Under the pieces are notes generated by a model that saw only the letters and a list, made by a program, of their open reading frames with translations, did not search any database and was not told the DNA's origin. The translations under genes were made by a program, and so were the position numbers. This document shows, one piece after another, positions 1 to 7,828 of a DNA stretch of 62,809 nt. Position 1 is the first letter of the stretch; every line of letters starts with the position of its first letter. The DNA lies in contig NZ_JACJRV010000039.1 in NCBI RefSeq assembly GCF_014697475.1, forward strand, positions 1 to 62,809, given 5' to 3'. This stretch comes from Nostoc sp. FACHB-152 (GTDB taxonomy: Bacteria; Cyanobacteriota; Cyanobacteriia; Cyanobacteriales; Nostocaceae).

Positions 1-97
1 CGAACTCTAGCTAGTGCCACTGCCAAACTCAACCTCTGCTTCATCAGGCTCATGATTAAGAGGCTTGCAGGTTCTTCCTAAGATGTCAAATGGGTTC
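1..97 (+). mobile_element. 3' end of an IS5-family insertion sequence (left copy, partial)
   Basis: Frame 1 reads out of the window edge into a transposase C-terminus ending KLNLCFIRLMIKRLAGSS with a TAA stop at 79-81, the typical tail of IS5-family (DUF4096/DDE) transposases of Nostocales. The likely IS end is the GAACCCATTTGACATC terminus (reverse complement at 82-97), followed by TATA. The same 101 bases recur inverted at 62709-62809. Only about 26 codons are visible, so the element cannot be named. The exact boundary and target duplication cannot be set because both junctions share TATA. Confidence 0.75.
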
Positions 98-448
98 TAT
101 ATTGTTGAGAATGAAACTGGGCAAATCGTGGGTTTTGCAAGTGGAGGTCGAGAACGTACTGGCAAGTACCTAAATTGCGGTGAATTGTACGCTATTTATA
201 TTTTGCAAACCTACCAACGCCAAGGTTTAGGCTATCGCCTGATGACTCAGGTAGCCACAAAACTAGTTAAGTTAGGCATTAATTCGATGTTAGTTTGGGT
301 GCTGGCTGATAACCCAGCTTGCCAATTTTATCAAAGCCTTGGTGGTTTGCAGGTCGATGAAAAACAACAAGAGTTTGGCAAAGTTGGGCTAGTTGAAATC
401 GCATACCTGTTCAAAGATATGCGATCGCTGCGACTTCAACATGAATAA
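98..448 (+). pseudogene. GNAT N-acetyltransferase, 5' end cut off by the IS
   Basis: The reading frame carries the C-terminal two thirds of a GNAT acetyltransferase: a beta-strand pair (IVGFASGG), then LYAIYILQTYQRQGLGYRLM, which is the acetyl-CoA-binding motif A (Q/RxxGxG/A as QRQGLG), and a final ALxxYxxxGF-type segment seen as NPACQFYQSLGG. The N-terminal strand and helices of the family (about 50-60 residues) are missing. In-frame starts at 65 (TTG) and 83 (ATG) lie in the IS, so a short hybrid protein beginning in IS sequence could still be translated. It is probably inactive because substrate-binding elements are gone. The substrate of the original enzyme is unknown. Confidence 0.8.
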
Positions 449-487
449 TAGAATTTAGCAGATTATTGGTATTCAAATCCTGCCACA

Positions 488-856
488 TCAAAACTTTCGC
501 ATATTATGACTAACTGGGTCAAAACCACTAGTAAAGCGGGTGCTGTCATCATAACAAGCACCAGTTAAATCTGCGCCATACAGCTTGGCGAAGTTAAGTT
601 TCGCTCCTCGCAAATTCGCATCTTTCAATTTGACACCAGATAAATTAGCTCTGGTTAAATTTGCCTTTGCTAGATTAGCCTGACTCAAGTCTGCTCCCCA
701 GAGTTTAGCTTTTGCTAGATTAGCTCCGCTTAAGTCTGCTCCCCATAAATTAATTCCTGGTAAATCAGCAGCAATTAATTTAACTCCACTTAAATTTGCT
801 GCGCTAAAATACCTTTCTCCTGCGGCGTAACGTTGTTTGAGTTGTTCAGCATCCAT
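488..856 (-). CDS. Small pentapeptide-repeat protein
   Basis: This 122-residue protein is almost entirely A(D/N)LxX pentapeptides from about residue 18 to 102 (ANLSG, ADLPG, ADLSG, ANLAK, ADLSQ and so on), predicting a short right-handed quadrilateral beta-helix. There is no signal peptide or membrane segment, so it is probably cytoplasmic. The ATG overlaps the end of the upstream gene by 11 bases (shared ATGGATGCTGA), so the two are likely translationally coupled. Small pentapeptide proteins are abundant in cyanobacteria and mostly have no assigned biochemical role; none is proposed here. Confidence 0.85.
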   Translation of the reverse strand: MDAEQLKQRYAAGERYFSAANLSGVKLIAADLPGINLWGADLSGANLAKAKLWGADLSQANLAKANLTRANLSGVKLKDANLRGAKLNFAKLYGADLTGACYDDSTRFTSGFDPVSHNMRKF

Positions 857-1169
857 GAGTTGAGTTAACCTTCTTCAGTAATTGAGAAGTAATTTGTTCC
901 CATTCCTGGTTGAGTTCGCCGATAAACTCTGGCTGACTGCTGCGGCGATACCAGTAACGCGCATTATGTATATCGCCTTCTTTGCGGTGGAGGTAAGCAT
1001 GAACCCAAGCACTATCAGCATCGCTGAGATTTTGTACTATTTCATGTGCTTGGTTCCAATTGCCTTTTTTTTCATACCACAGGGCTTGCAATGCTTTTGG
1101 TAGGGTTTGGGGACATTGCCCCAGTTTGTCAATTAATCGTAGGAATTCTTGTGTATTCACGATCGCCAT
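846..1169 (-). CDS. Conserved hypothetical protein (107 aa), TPR-like
   Basis: The product is a soluble helical protein with aromatic-rich helices. The segments ALQALWYEKKGNWNQAHEIV and AYLHRKEGDIHNARYWYRR look like two tetratricopeptide-type helix pairs (W-G-Y/A spacing), which suggests a protein-protein interaction role. It is the first gene of a probable two-gene unit with the pentapeptide gene, whose start codon lies inside its last codons. I recognise no named family, and the TPR reading is an inference from pattern. Confidence 0.7.
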   Translation of the reverse strand: MAIVNTQEFLRLIDKLGQCPQTLPKALQALWYEKKGNWNQAHEIVQNLSDADSAWVHAYLHRKEGDIHNARYWYRRSSQPEFIGELNQEWEQITSQLLKKVNSTHGC

Positions 1170-1241
1170 TCCACAAGTATCAAACTTATATTTCCAAGAT
1201 ACTCTCTGGCTGGCTGAGGTACGAGCATTCTTTGGTTAATT

Positions 1242-2012
1242 TTATTCTTTAGCGGCTAATTTGTCTTTTTCTTCAGGTAAAAGAGATGTTTCACCCGCAG
1301 GTTGCACGCCAGCAACAGGTACAGTTTTCACCAGATACGGCTTAATAATTATACTTACACCTGTTCCCCAAGCGATCGCCGCCATCCAGCCAGCAATAAT
1401 ATCACTAGGAAAGTGAACACCCAAATAAAGCCTTGTCCAGGCAACAGTTAAAACATACAACGTGCCAAAAATTAACGCTACCCAACGCCAGGAACTCCGC
1501 CAAGCTAAAACCAACACAATCATAGCCAAGGTTGTACTCGTCATGGCATGACCACTAGGAAAAGCAAAATCTAACTCTGGTGCTAGAGATGTCCACAAAT
1601 CAGGGCGTAAGCGATGCCATAATTCTTTAGCTGTGCGGTTGATGAAGGTGCTTCCTAAGGCAGTGATGAGTAAGAAAACTAGCGATCGCCAATGTTTTTG
1701 CCAGATTAAAATAATTGCAACGGTAATTAAAATTGGCAATACAGTCCAAAATGAGCCTAATTTAGTTAACACCACCGCCAACGCATCTAATTGTGGGTTA
1801 GCTGTAGAGTGAACTGCCAAAAGTACTGGCACATCCCAAGGAAAGCCCGCTTGATATTGCCACACTTGGGCGGCTAGGATTTGGAATATTTGTAATGGTA
1901 GATATATACCAACAAATAATAATGCTAGCGATCGCCAACGGGCAACCAGCAAATTTTTGATAAAAGAAACAAGTGTCCTACTCTTTGCTGGAGATATTTT
2001 CTCTGCTTCCAT
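1242..2012 (-). CDS. PAP2-family membrane phosphatase
   Basis: The three signature motifs of PAP2 lipid phosphatases/undecaprenyl-diphosphatases are all present: KELWHRLRP (K-x6-RP), FPSGH, and TRLYLGVHFPSD (the SR-x5-H-x3-D motif with Thr for Ser). About six membrane helices surround them. Likely role: dephosphorylation of a lipid phosphate or diphosphate at the membrane (phosphatidate or a polyprenyl diphosphate); the substrate cannot be read from sequence. I use the ATG at 2012 (MEAEKISPAK) because the 17 residues before it, from 2063, are not conserved-looking; the longer start remains possible. The downstream end faces the 3' side of the pentapeptide pair. Confidence 0.88.
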   Translation of the reverse strand: MEAEKISPAKSRTLVSFIKNLLVARWRSLALLFVGIYLPLQIFQILAAQVWQYQAGFPWDVPVLLAVHSTANPQLDALAVVLTKLGSFWTVLPILITVAIILIWQKHWRSLVFLLITALGSTFINRTAKELWHRLRPDLWTSLAPELDFAFPSGHAMTSTTLAMIVLVLAWRSSWRWVALIFGTLYVLTVAWTRLYLGVHFPSDIIAGWMAAIAWGTGVSIIIKPYLVKTVPVAGVQPAGETSLLPEEKDKLAAKE

Positions 2013-2076
2013 ATCAGCTTTTGTGCCTTTGTAAAAGAGATGAATACAAGGATTTTTAAGCACCAGACTCTATCAA

Positions 2077-2145
2077 GATCCCCCTAACCCCCTTAACAAG
2101 GGGGGAATAACAAGTCCCCCTTTTTTAAGGGGGATTTAGGGGGAG
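2077..2145. repeat. GC-rich palindromic intergenic repeat
   Basis: Two clusters with runs of five or six C and G (CCCCCTAACCCCCTT with AAGGGGGG, then TCCCCCTTTTTTAAGGGGG and TTAGGGGG) can fold on themselves and on each other. The motif resembles the CCCCTTAAAAAGGGG palindromes dispersed in Nostoc-type genomes. It lies between hisD (same strand, upstream) and the PAP2 gene, so a transcription-terminating or RNA-stabilising effect is possible but not shown. Confidence 0.7.
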
Positions 2146-2188
2146 CTAAAAATATTTGATACATCACTAGTGACTTTTAAAACATCCT

Positions 2189-3478
2189 CTAACTTTGTGA
2201 TTGTAAACGCACAGCTACGCTACCTGCATGGGCTGGTAAACCTTCCGCCTCTGCTAAAATCACAGCAGCTTTACCAATTTCTTGCAACGCTGCTTGATTG
2301 CATTCTAAATAAGTAATGCGCTTGAGGAAGTCGTACACACTCAACCCAGAAGCAAACCGCGCCGAACGGGAAGTAGGTAAAACATGGTTAGGGCCGCCTA
2401 AATAATCACCGATGGCTTCTGGGGTGTAGCGTCCTAAAAACAGACTACCAGCACATTTAATTTGACTCGCTAGTATTTGCGGGTTATCAACGCACAATTC
2501 GACGTGTTCAGGAGCCAGTTGATTTAGTAGTGGTATACTTTGAGCCAAGTCACCTACTACAATGACTGCACCGTGATTTTGCCAACTAGCGCTCGCTACT
2601 TCTTTACTAGGCAAATTGGTGAGAACTTTTTCAACTGCGGCGATAACTTGTTGGGCGAAGCTTTCAGAATCAGTAATTAAAATTGATTGGGCGTTGGGGT
2701 CGTGTTCTGCTTGCGATAATAAATCCCAAGCTATCCACTCAGGGTTATTTTTATCGTCAGCGACAACTAAAATTTCGGAAGGCCCGGCGATGCTGTCAAT
2801 ACCTACAGTCCCAAAGACCTGACGTTTGGCTTCCGCTACATAAGCATTACCAGGGCCAACAATTTTATCTACAGGAGTCAGGGTTTCTGTACCGTAGGCG
2901 AGGGCGGCGACTGCTTGCGCCCCACCAATACTATATATTTCCGTTACGCCAGCGACTTGGGCAGCTGCTAAAACTGCGGGGTTAATTTCACCGCGTGGCA
3001 TTGGTACAGTCATCACAATGCGTTCCACACCTGCGATTTTGGCAGGTAAGGCATTCATGAGTACCGAACTAGGATAACTGGCGCGTCCTCCGGGAACGTA
3101 AATCCCAACTTGCGACAGGGAAACCCAATTTAACCCTAGTTTTACGCCGACGGTATCGGTGTAGCCAATATCTTGGGGCAATTGTTTTTGGTGGAAAGCA
3201 CCGATACGTTCTGCTGCTAATTCTAAGGCTGCTTTCACATCAGTCGGACATTTAGCGGCTTGTTCGGCAATAAAATCGGCACTTAAATGCAAAGATTCCG
3301 GGCTGAAATGGTCAAAACGAGTCGTATATTCCTTAACTGCGGCATCACCCCGCGCTTTTACATCGGCGAGAATACCATGTACTGTACCACTAACATCAAC
3401 CGTTGCTTCGCGGCGATCGCTCACTAAGGCTTGAAATTTAACAGAAAAGTCTTGGTTGGTAGTCTGAAGGAATAGCAT
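2189..3478 (-). CDS. hisD: Histidinol dehydrogenase
   Basis: HisD carries out the last two NAD-dependent oxidations of histidine synthesis, from L-histidinol via histidinaldehyde to L-histidine, with a bound zinc. The 429-residue length is normal. Family landmarks are visible: VGPGNAYVAEAKRQVFG and IDSIAGPSEILVVAD in the NAD-binding region, LLSQAEHDPNAQ, LAPEHVEL (catalytic Glu-His pair), and the C-terminal GLSVYDFLKR. The ATG at 3478 is the start (MLFLQTTNQDF). It stands alone; no other his gene is in the window, which is usual for cyanobacteria, where his genes are scattered. Confidence 0.97.
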   Translation of the reverse strand: MLFLQTTNQDFSVKFQALVSDRREATVDVSGTVHGILADVKARGDAAVKEYTTRFDHFSPESLHLSADFIAEQAAKCPTDVKAALELAAERIGAFHQKQLPQDIGYTDTVGVKLGLNWVSLSQVGIYVPGGRASYPSSVLMNALPAKIAGVERIVMTVPMPRGEINPAVLAAAQVAGVTEIYSIGGAQAVAALAYGTETLTPVDKIVGPGNAYVAEAKRQVFGTVGIDSIAGPSEILVVADDKNNPEWIAWDLLSQAEHDPNAQSILITDSESFAQQVIAAVEKVLTNLPSKEVASASWQNHGAVIVVGDLAQSIPLLNQLAPEHVELCVDNPQILASQIKCAGSLFLGRYTPEAIGDYLGGPNHVLPTSRSARFASGLSVYDFLKRITYLECNQAALQEIGKAAVILAEAEGLPAHAGSVAVRLQSQS

Positions 3479-3628
3479 GGACAGTACTTTGCAACAGTAA
3501 GGTCAATATTTATTTAGTGTAGAGCGACAAGGCACTTATTGATCTCCCCTAGCTGCCTTTCACAAGGGCTACCGTCTACACAAAAGTCTTTTAAAGCCGC
3601 CAGTCAAGCGGGTTAATTTTTACCAGTA

Positions 3629-3786
3629 GATGCATTAACAATGTAAGGCGATACATTAACAATGTAAGGCAATGCATTAACAATCTAAGGCGATGCATTA
3701 ACAATGTAAGGCGATACATTAACAATCTAAGGCGATGCATTAACAATCTAAGGCGATACATTAACAGTGTGAGGCGATGCATTAAG
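3629..3786. repeat. 21-base tandem repeat, 7.5 copies
   Basis: Units of the form GATGCATTAACAATCTAAGGC start at 3629, 3650, 3671, 3692, 3713, 3734 and 3755, with a partial unit from 3776. Copies differ at a few fixed positions (GATGC/GATAC, AATCTA/AATGTA) and the last full one is most diverged. Since 21 is a multiple of 3, the minus strand is open and would read LMHRLRL/LMYRLTL heptads, but nothing else supports a gene. There are no spacers, so it is not a CRISPR array. Confidence 0.92.
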
Positions 3787-3865
3787 CAAGTCAGTGTGAA
3801 CAAACTAAACTATGTTCAAAAAATTTAATTAAGCTAAAACCCTTTTTCCTGCTGCTTTATCTCAA

Positions 3866-3996
3866 CTATAGGATTCATATTTGATTTCTGAAAAAAACTC
3901 AGTATCCTTTTATTCCTTCTTTCATGTTCCCTATTGCCTATTGCCTGTTGCCTCTCTACACAAGTATGTTCAGTAATCAAATTAGATTCCTGTATA
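3866..3996 (-). repeat. MITE-like element family 1, copy A (131 bp)
   Basis: Read on the minus strand, this stretch aligns over its whole length with 41072-41202. The ends are imperfect terminal inverted repeats (CTATAGGATTCATATTTGATT at 3866 against AATCTAATTTGATTACTGAA on the other end), with a heptamer TTGCCTA-type run inside at about 3929-3953. No coding capacity. The rest of 3479-4097 holds only the 21-base tandem repeat and AT-rich sequence. Confidence 0.75.
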
Positions 3997-4097
3997 AATA
4001 TTTACGCTGTTTTACTTAATAGTGCAGGGCGATGTTTTGTTACACCAAAAAGATAAATTTTCAAACATCCTCTTGTTGAACACCAGCCAGATGCAGC

Positions 4098-6287
4098 TTA
4101 TTTGAGATAAATCAACAAATTCAACCCTGGTATGGTGCGCGAAAGCGTCCACAAAATCAAGGTAATATATAGTATGCCTAAACTCCATTGATACCAAGCC
4201 AGAGTAGCCACAATTCCTGGTAGATGTTGGTCGCGCAGGCGAATATCATTAAATCCCAATCTGACTAAGTTGTTCAAACTAAAGTCATAATAGTTCAACC
4301 AATTCCATTTGCGATCGCCCAATAATGGCATATATCTTTCCCGAAATGTCTGGTTTCTGGGAATTACTGGTAAACGACCAATTAATAATCTCAACTGGCG
4401 AAAAGTTCCGTCTTCTGTGAAGTACGAAACATCCATTAAGTCGTGATAGCGTCCCTGTTGATATAGTCTAATTATTAACGTCATTGGCAAAGGGATAATA
4501 ATAATTAATAAACATCCCAAAGTAAGCCAAGGTTGTTCGGCATTCCGAAAAATCGCTAACAAACTCAAAAATTCTAAGCCAGTAAAACCCATCAATATTG
4601 ATACAGTCTCGTAGTATGTGGGAATAATTGGTACAGGACGCAGACGGCGGTAACGATCTACTAGCCAAAATAGTAAACCAAAATAAGCGATCGCAACACC
4701 ACCCACACCAAAAGCTAACCAAAAATTTGTGCCATAGCCACTTAATAGCAATAGCACACTCAACGCCAGCCAACTCCAGGCTTGTAATAACCAATTACCC
4801 AAAGAAAGGGGTTCACCAAAACTGAGGCGATCGCTCAGTTTATTATATGTTTCTAAATCAATATCTGCTAAAGTTAGTAATTCGCTGCTATTGCGGAAAG
4901 GTTGAACAGCACGACGATTAGATATGGCTTCGGCTTGAGTTGCTGAAAATCCTAAATTGATTAACCTATTTATGGAAGCATTATTAATATTAGTTCTAAC
5001 CAAACGTTGACTTAATTGCACTAACCGTAAATGCTGCTTTGTATATTCCAATTGATTAGCATCAGCAATTTGCTGTTGCTGCCGAAAATTTTGTCCTAAA
5101 TTTCTTAAAACATTTTGATTACCTTGTAAGTTTGGTACGCAAAACATTTTACCAATCTGTCCAAGATTGCCTAAAATTTTTGATTGGTTTGAGTTAAAAC
5201 TTAAACCTGGAACGCTTAAAAAAGCAGTTTTGCTAAAACTTGCATCACTAAAATCTGCTAGATTCAGAATAGCAGCACCCCGCAAATTGACTGGCTGCTC
5301 AAATTGGGCTTCACGAAAGATAACAGCTTGTTCAAAAGTAGCATCTGCCAGCGATAAAATTTGATTAAAATTAGCTTTGGTAAACTGTGCTTGATTCGCA
5401 AAGCGAACCTCAGAAAAATTAGCATTTCCTTGCCACTGCACATAGCTAAATTTAGTTAACTGCTTAAACAATGCTTGGCTAAAGTTAGCTGCATCCTCAA
5501 AAATGCTACCTTGAAAATCAGCCTGTTCTTGAAATTGCACTTGTTTAAAATTAGCTTTATCAAAAAAAATACTGCCCTGAAAGTTGCTAGGTTGACGAAA
5601 AGTAGCACCCGTAAAGCTAACAATACGGCTAAATCTGGCAGCACTCCAATTTGTAGGTTGCAAAAATATGGCGTTTTGGGCATCTACAGACTGGAGAAAA
5701 AAAGTATTGGGAAACTGTACTTGCCCATTAAACCGAGTGTTAACTAGGGTTAAAGTACCGCGAAAAACATTAATTTCTCCAGAGGTATTGGCATCAGTTG
5801 CCAAAAGTGAGCGACAATCTTTAGAGGTAGGTAAAGCGATCGCTAGGGATTGTAAACAAACCAAACGTAAACTTTCTAATTGTTCTTGTTCTGTTGGAGT
5901 AAAAATCGGTGCGATCGCTTGCACATATAAAGGTGTACGTAAAGCCAATTCGCTCCCTAAAAAATCTCCCTGAATTAAAGAATAGCTGAGGTCTAAACCC
6001 AAAGGTTTATTACTAGTTTTTTGTAATTCTTTACGCAATAACTGATAAAAACTATCACGAAAACTGGCATTTTCCGGACGTAAATCAATCACCATTTGCC
6101 GCAAATCTACAGTTAAATTACCTTCGCGGAGTATGGGTGTACGTAGTCTCTCTTGCAAAACTTCTCCAGTTAGAGGCGTGCGTTCTAGGGTCTGTGCGGC
6201 TAAAACAGGTGATGGAATCAACAGAGTCGTAAAAATTAGACACAACGCCAAGATTAATTGCCAATTTTTTTTAAACCAGCTTTGCAT
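4098..6287 (-). CDS. Membrane protein with pentapeptide repeats and a ComEA-like HhH segment
   Basis: A signal peptide (about residues 1-30, cleavage after VLA-A) precedes an N-terminal domain of about 170 residues. Next come divergent pentapeptide-type repeats with Phe in the centre (residues about 185-355: ANFKQ, ADFQG, ANFSQ, ADFSD). A segment at about 455-510 (INRLINLGFSATQAEAISNR, then FRNSSELLTLADI) reads like a degenerate helix-hairpin-helix as in ComEA. Several C-terminal membrane helices follow (about 520-620 and the last 30 residues). The order suggests an exported beta-helix tethered to the membrane. Function is unknown. The gene is divergent from the Ser/Thr kinase at 6492, with 204 bases between them that may hold both promoters. 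The TTTAATTAAG-rich downstream side is repeat-rich. Confidence 0.85.
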   Translation of the reverse strand: MQSWFKKNWQLILALCLIFTTLLIPSPVLAAQTLERTPLTGEVLQERLRTPILREGNLTVDLRQMVIDLRPENASFRDSFYQLLRKELQKTSNKPLGLDLSYSLIQGDFLGSELALRTPLYVQAIAPIFTPTEQEQLESLRLVCLQSLAIALPTSKDCRSLLATDANTSGEINVFRGTLTLVNTRFNGQVQFPNTFFLQSVDAQNAIFLQPTNWSAARFSRIVSFTGATFRQPSNFQGSIFFDKANFKQVQFQEQADFQGSIFEDAANFSQALFKQLTKFSYVQWQGNANFSEVRFANQAQFTKANFNQILSLADATFEQAVIFREAQFEQPVNLRGAAILNLADFSDASFSKTAFLSVPGLSFNSNQSKILGNLGQIGKMFCVPNLQGNQNVLRNLGQNFRQQQQIADANQLEYTKQHLRLVQLSQRLVRTNINNASINRLINLGFSATQAEAISNRRAVQPFRNSSELLTLADIDLETYNKLSDRLSFGEPLSLGNWLLQAWSWLALSVLLLLSGYGTNFWLAFGVGGVAIAYFGLLFWLVDRYRRLRPVPIIPTYYETVSILMGFTGLEFLSLLAIFRNAEQPWLTLGCLLIIIIPLPMTLIIRLYQQGRYHDLMDVSYFTEDGTFRQLRLLIGRLPVIPRNQTFRERYMPLLGDRKWNWLNYYDFSLNNLVRLGFNDIRLRDQHLPGIVATLAWYQWSLGILYITLILWTLSRTIPGLNLLIYLK

Positions 6288-6491
6288 AAGTTTTAACTAA
6301 TATCAAGCTCAAGTTTATGAATTGAAATATAAGTTAGATTTTTGATAATAAGCCGAGTTTTAGCAAATAAACCACAGTTATTTCAGATGTTAAGTTCTTT
6401 TTAGTAAACATCTGCCCCCAAATTCTCTATGTAATGTTTATCCTGGAATAGTAGGGGAATCACCTTAGCGTAAATTGCCAGCAGGTGTTAG

Positions 6492-7661
6492 ATGCTGCAA
6501 ATAGAACAGATATTACACCACCGTTATCAAATTCAACGGCAACTTGGAAATAATGGCATTCGCCAAACTTGGCTAGCCAAAGATTTACAAGTTGCTGATG
6601 GAGAAGAATCACTAGTTGTGGTTAAACTCTTGGCCTTTGGTGGAACTGTCCAGTGGGATGACTTGAAGTTGTTTGAGAGGGAAGCACAAGTTCTCAAACA
6701 GCTAAAACACCCGCGCATTCCGCAATACATTGATTATTTTTGTGTTGATGACCGCACCTTATGGTTTGGCTTAGTACAAGAATATATTCCTGGGGAATCG
6801 CTCAAAGAAAAATTAGCATTTGGTAAAAGATGTACAGAAAAGCAAGCCAAAAAAATTGCAATTGAGGTTTTAAATATTCTGATATATCTGCATGAATTGA
6901 ACCCTGGGGTGTTGCATCGGGATATTAAGCCGAGTAACTTAATATGGGGTGAAGATAATCATGTATATTTAGTAGATTTCGGTGCAGTACAAGATAAAGC
7001 GGCTAAAGAAGGCGTGACTTTTACCGTTGTGGGTACTTATGGTTATGCCCCAATGGAACAATTTGGTGGTCGGGCTGTGCCTGCATCTGACCTTTATGCG
7101 CTGGGAGCGTCTTTAATTCATTTATTAACTGGTGTTCCTCCTGGTGATTTACCTCAAAAAGATTTGCGCTTACAATTTGCTGACCAAGTTAGTTTAAGTC
7201 CTAGTTTTGTGCAGTGGTTGCAAAAGCTGACCGAACCTGCGCCAGAAAAACGCTTTCGTAATGCTCGTCAAGCACTGGATACATTAAAATCTGGCTTGGC
7301 TATCAAACCTGTTAGCCAAAAGCTCATTAATAATTCTGGTTGTGGAATAAATTCTCTTGAACCCGTACCGGAAGAAATTTTGGGTTGGAATTGGGGTGCT
7401 TTTTTATTGCCTTGGTTTTGGCTGTGGACTAATCAGGTATGGTGTGGCTTATTCTGCTTTGTACCACAAATTAGTTGGGTTATGGCGATCACTATGGGTG
7501 CAAAAGGCAATGAATGGGCTTGGAAAAGCAGACAATGGCGCAGTATCGAACATTTTAAAGAACATCAACGCGGTTGGGCGATCGCTGGAATTCTCATTGG
7601 CGCACCCTTTAGTATGGTTTTATGGCTAATGATGCTTGTGACGCTCAAATCAATACTGTAA
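6492..7661 (+). CDS. Serine/threonine protein kinase with C-terminal membrane segments
   Basis: Hanks-type kinase domain, about residues 10-265: VVVKLLAF carries the ATP-binding Lys, the catalytic loop is HRDIKPSNL (about 140-148), and DFG is near 162. The activation segment GTYGYAPMEQFGG and an APE-like region are also present. The glycine loop is atypical (LGNNGIRQTWLA). After about residue 290 come two hydrophobic stretches (FLLPWFWLWTNQVWCGLFCF and IAGILIGAPFSMVLWLMMLV), so the kinase is probably held at the membrane with the catalytic domain in the cytoplasm. Substrates are unknown. It is divergent from the pentapeptide/HhH membrane gene, which makes a functional link plausible but unproven. 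Confidence 0.92.
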   Translation: MLQIEQILHHRYQIQRQLGNNGIRQTWLAKDLQVADGEESLVVVKLLAFGGTVQWDDLKLFEREAQVLKQLKHPRIPQYIDYFCVDDRTLWFGLVQEYIPGESLKEKLAFGKRCTEKQAKKIAIEVLNILIYLHELNPGVLHRDIKPSNLIWGEDNHVYLVDFGAVQDKAAKEGVTFTVVGTYGYAPMEQFGGRAVPASDLYALGASLIHLLTGVPPGDLPQKDLRLQFADQVSLSPSFVQWLQKLTEPAPEKRFRNARQALDTLKSGLAIKPVSQKLINNSGCGINSLEPVPEEILGWNWGAFLLPWFWLWTNQVWCGLFCFVPQISWVMAITMGAKGNEWAWKSRQWRSIEHFKEHQRGWAIAGILIGAPFSMVLWLMMLVTLKSIL

Positions 7662-7768
7662 GGGAGTAGGAAATAGGGGGTAAGGAAAGACAGAGACAAG
7701 GAGGAAAAGGAAGACAAGGTAGATAAATCAAGAATTTCTCTTTTGCCTTCTGATTTGAGAGAACTGGG

Positions 7769-7815
7769 TGCTGAGTAAATATTCTCCCCTGCTCCTCTGC
7801 TCCCCTGCTCCCCTA
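7769..7815. repeat. CTCCCCTGCTCC-type repeat, intergenic copy
   Basis: The stretch GCTGAGTAAATATTCTCCCC is followed by repeated TGCTCC/TGCTCCCC units. The same sequence, including the GAGTAAATATT lead-in, occurs at 9187-9235 and in diverged form at 9571-9630, both inside the helicase-like gene. It lies just past the 3' end of msrA. Confidence 0.8.
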
Positions 7816-7828
7816 ACCTTCTGCCCTC

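Noticed and set aside
882-1252. Plus-strand open frames of 68 and 73 codons
   Set aside because: They lie antisense to the 846-1169 gene, which is overlap-coupled to the pentapeptide gene and has protein-like composition.
3629-3786. CRISPR array
   Set aside because: Units are directly adjacent, without unique spacers, and no cas genes are nearby.
3591-3803. 70-codon minus-strand frame across the 21-base repeats (LMHRLRL heptads)
   Set aside because: The frame exists only because the repeat unit is 21 bases and free of stops; no other coding evidence or ribosome site.
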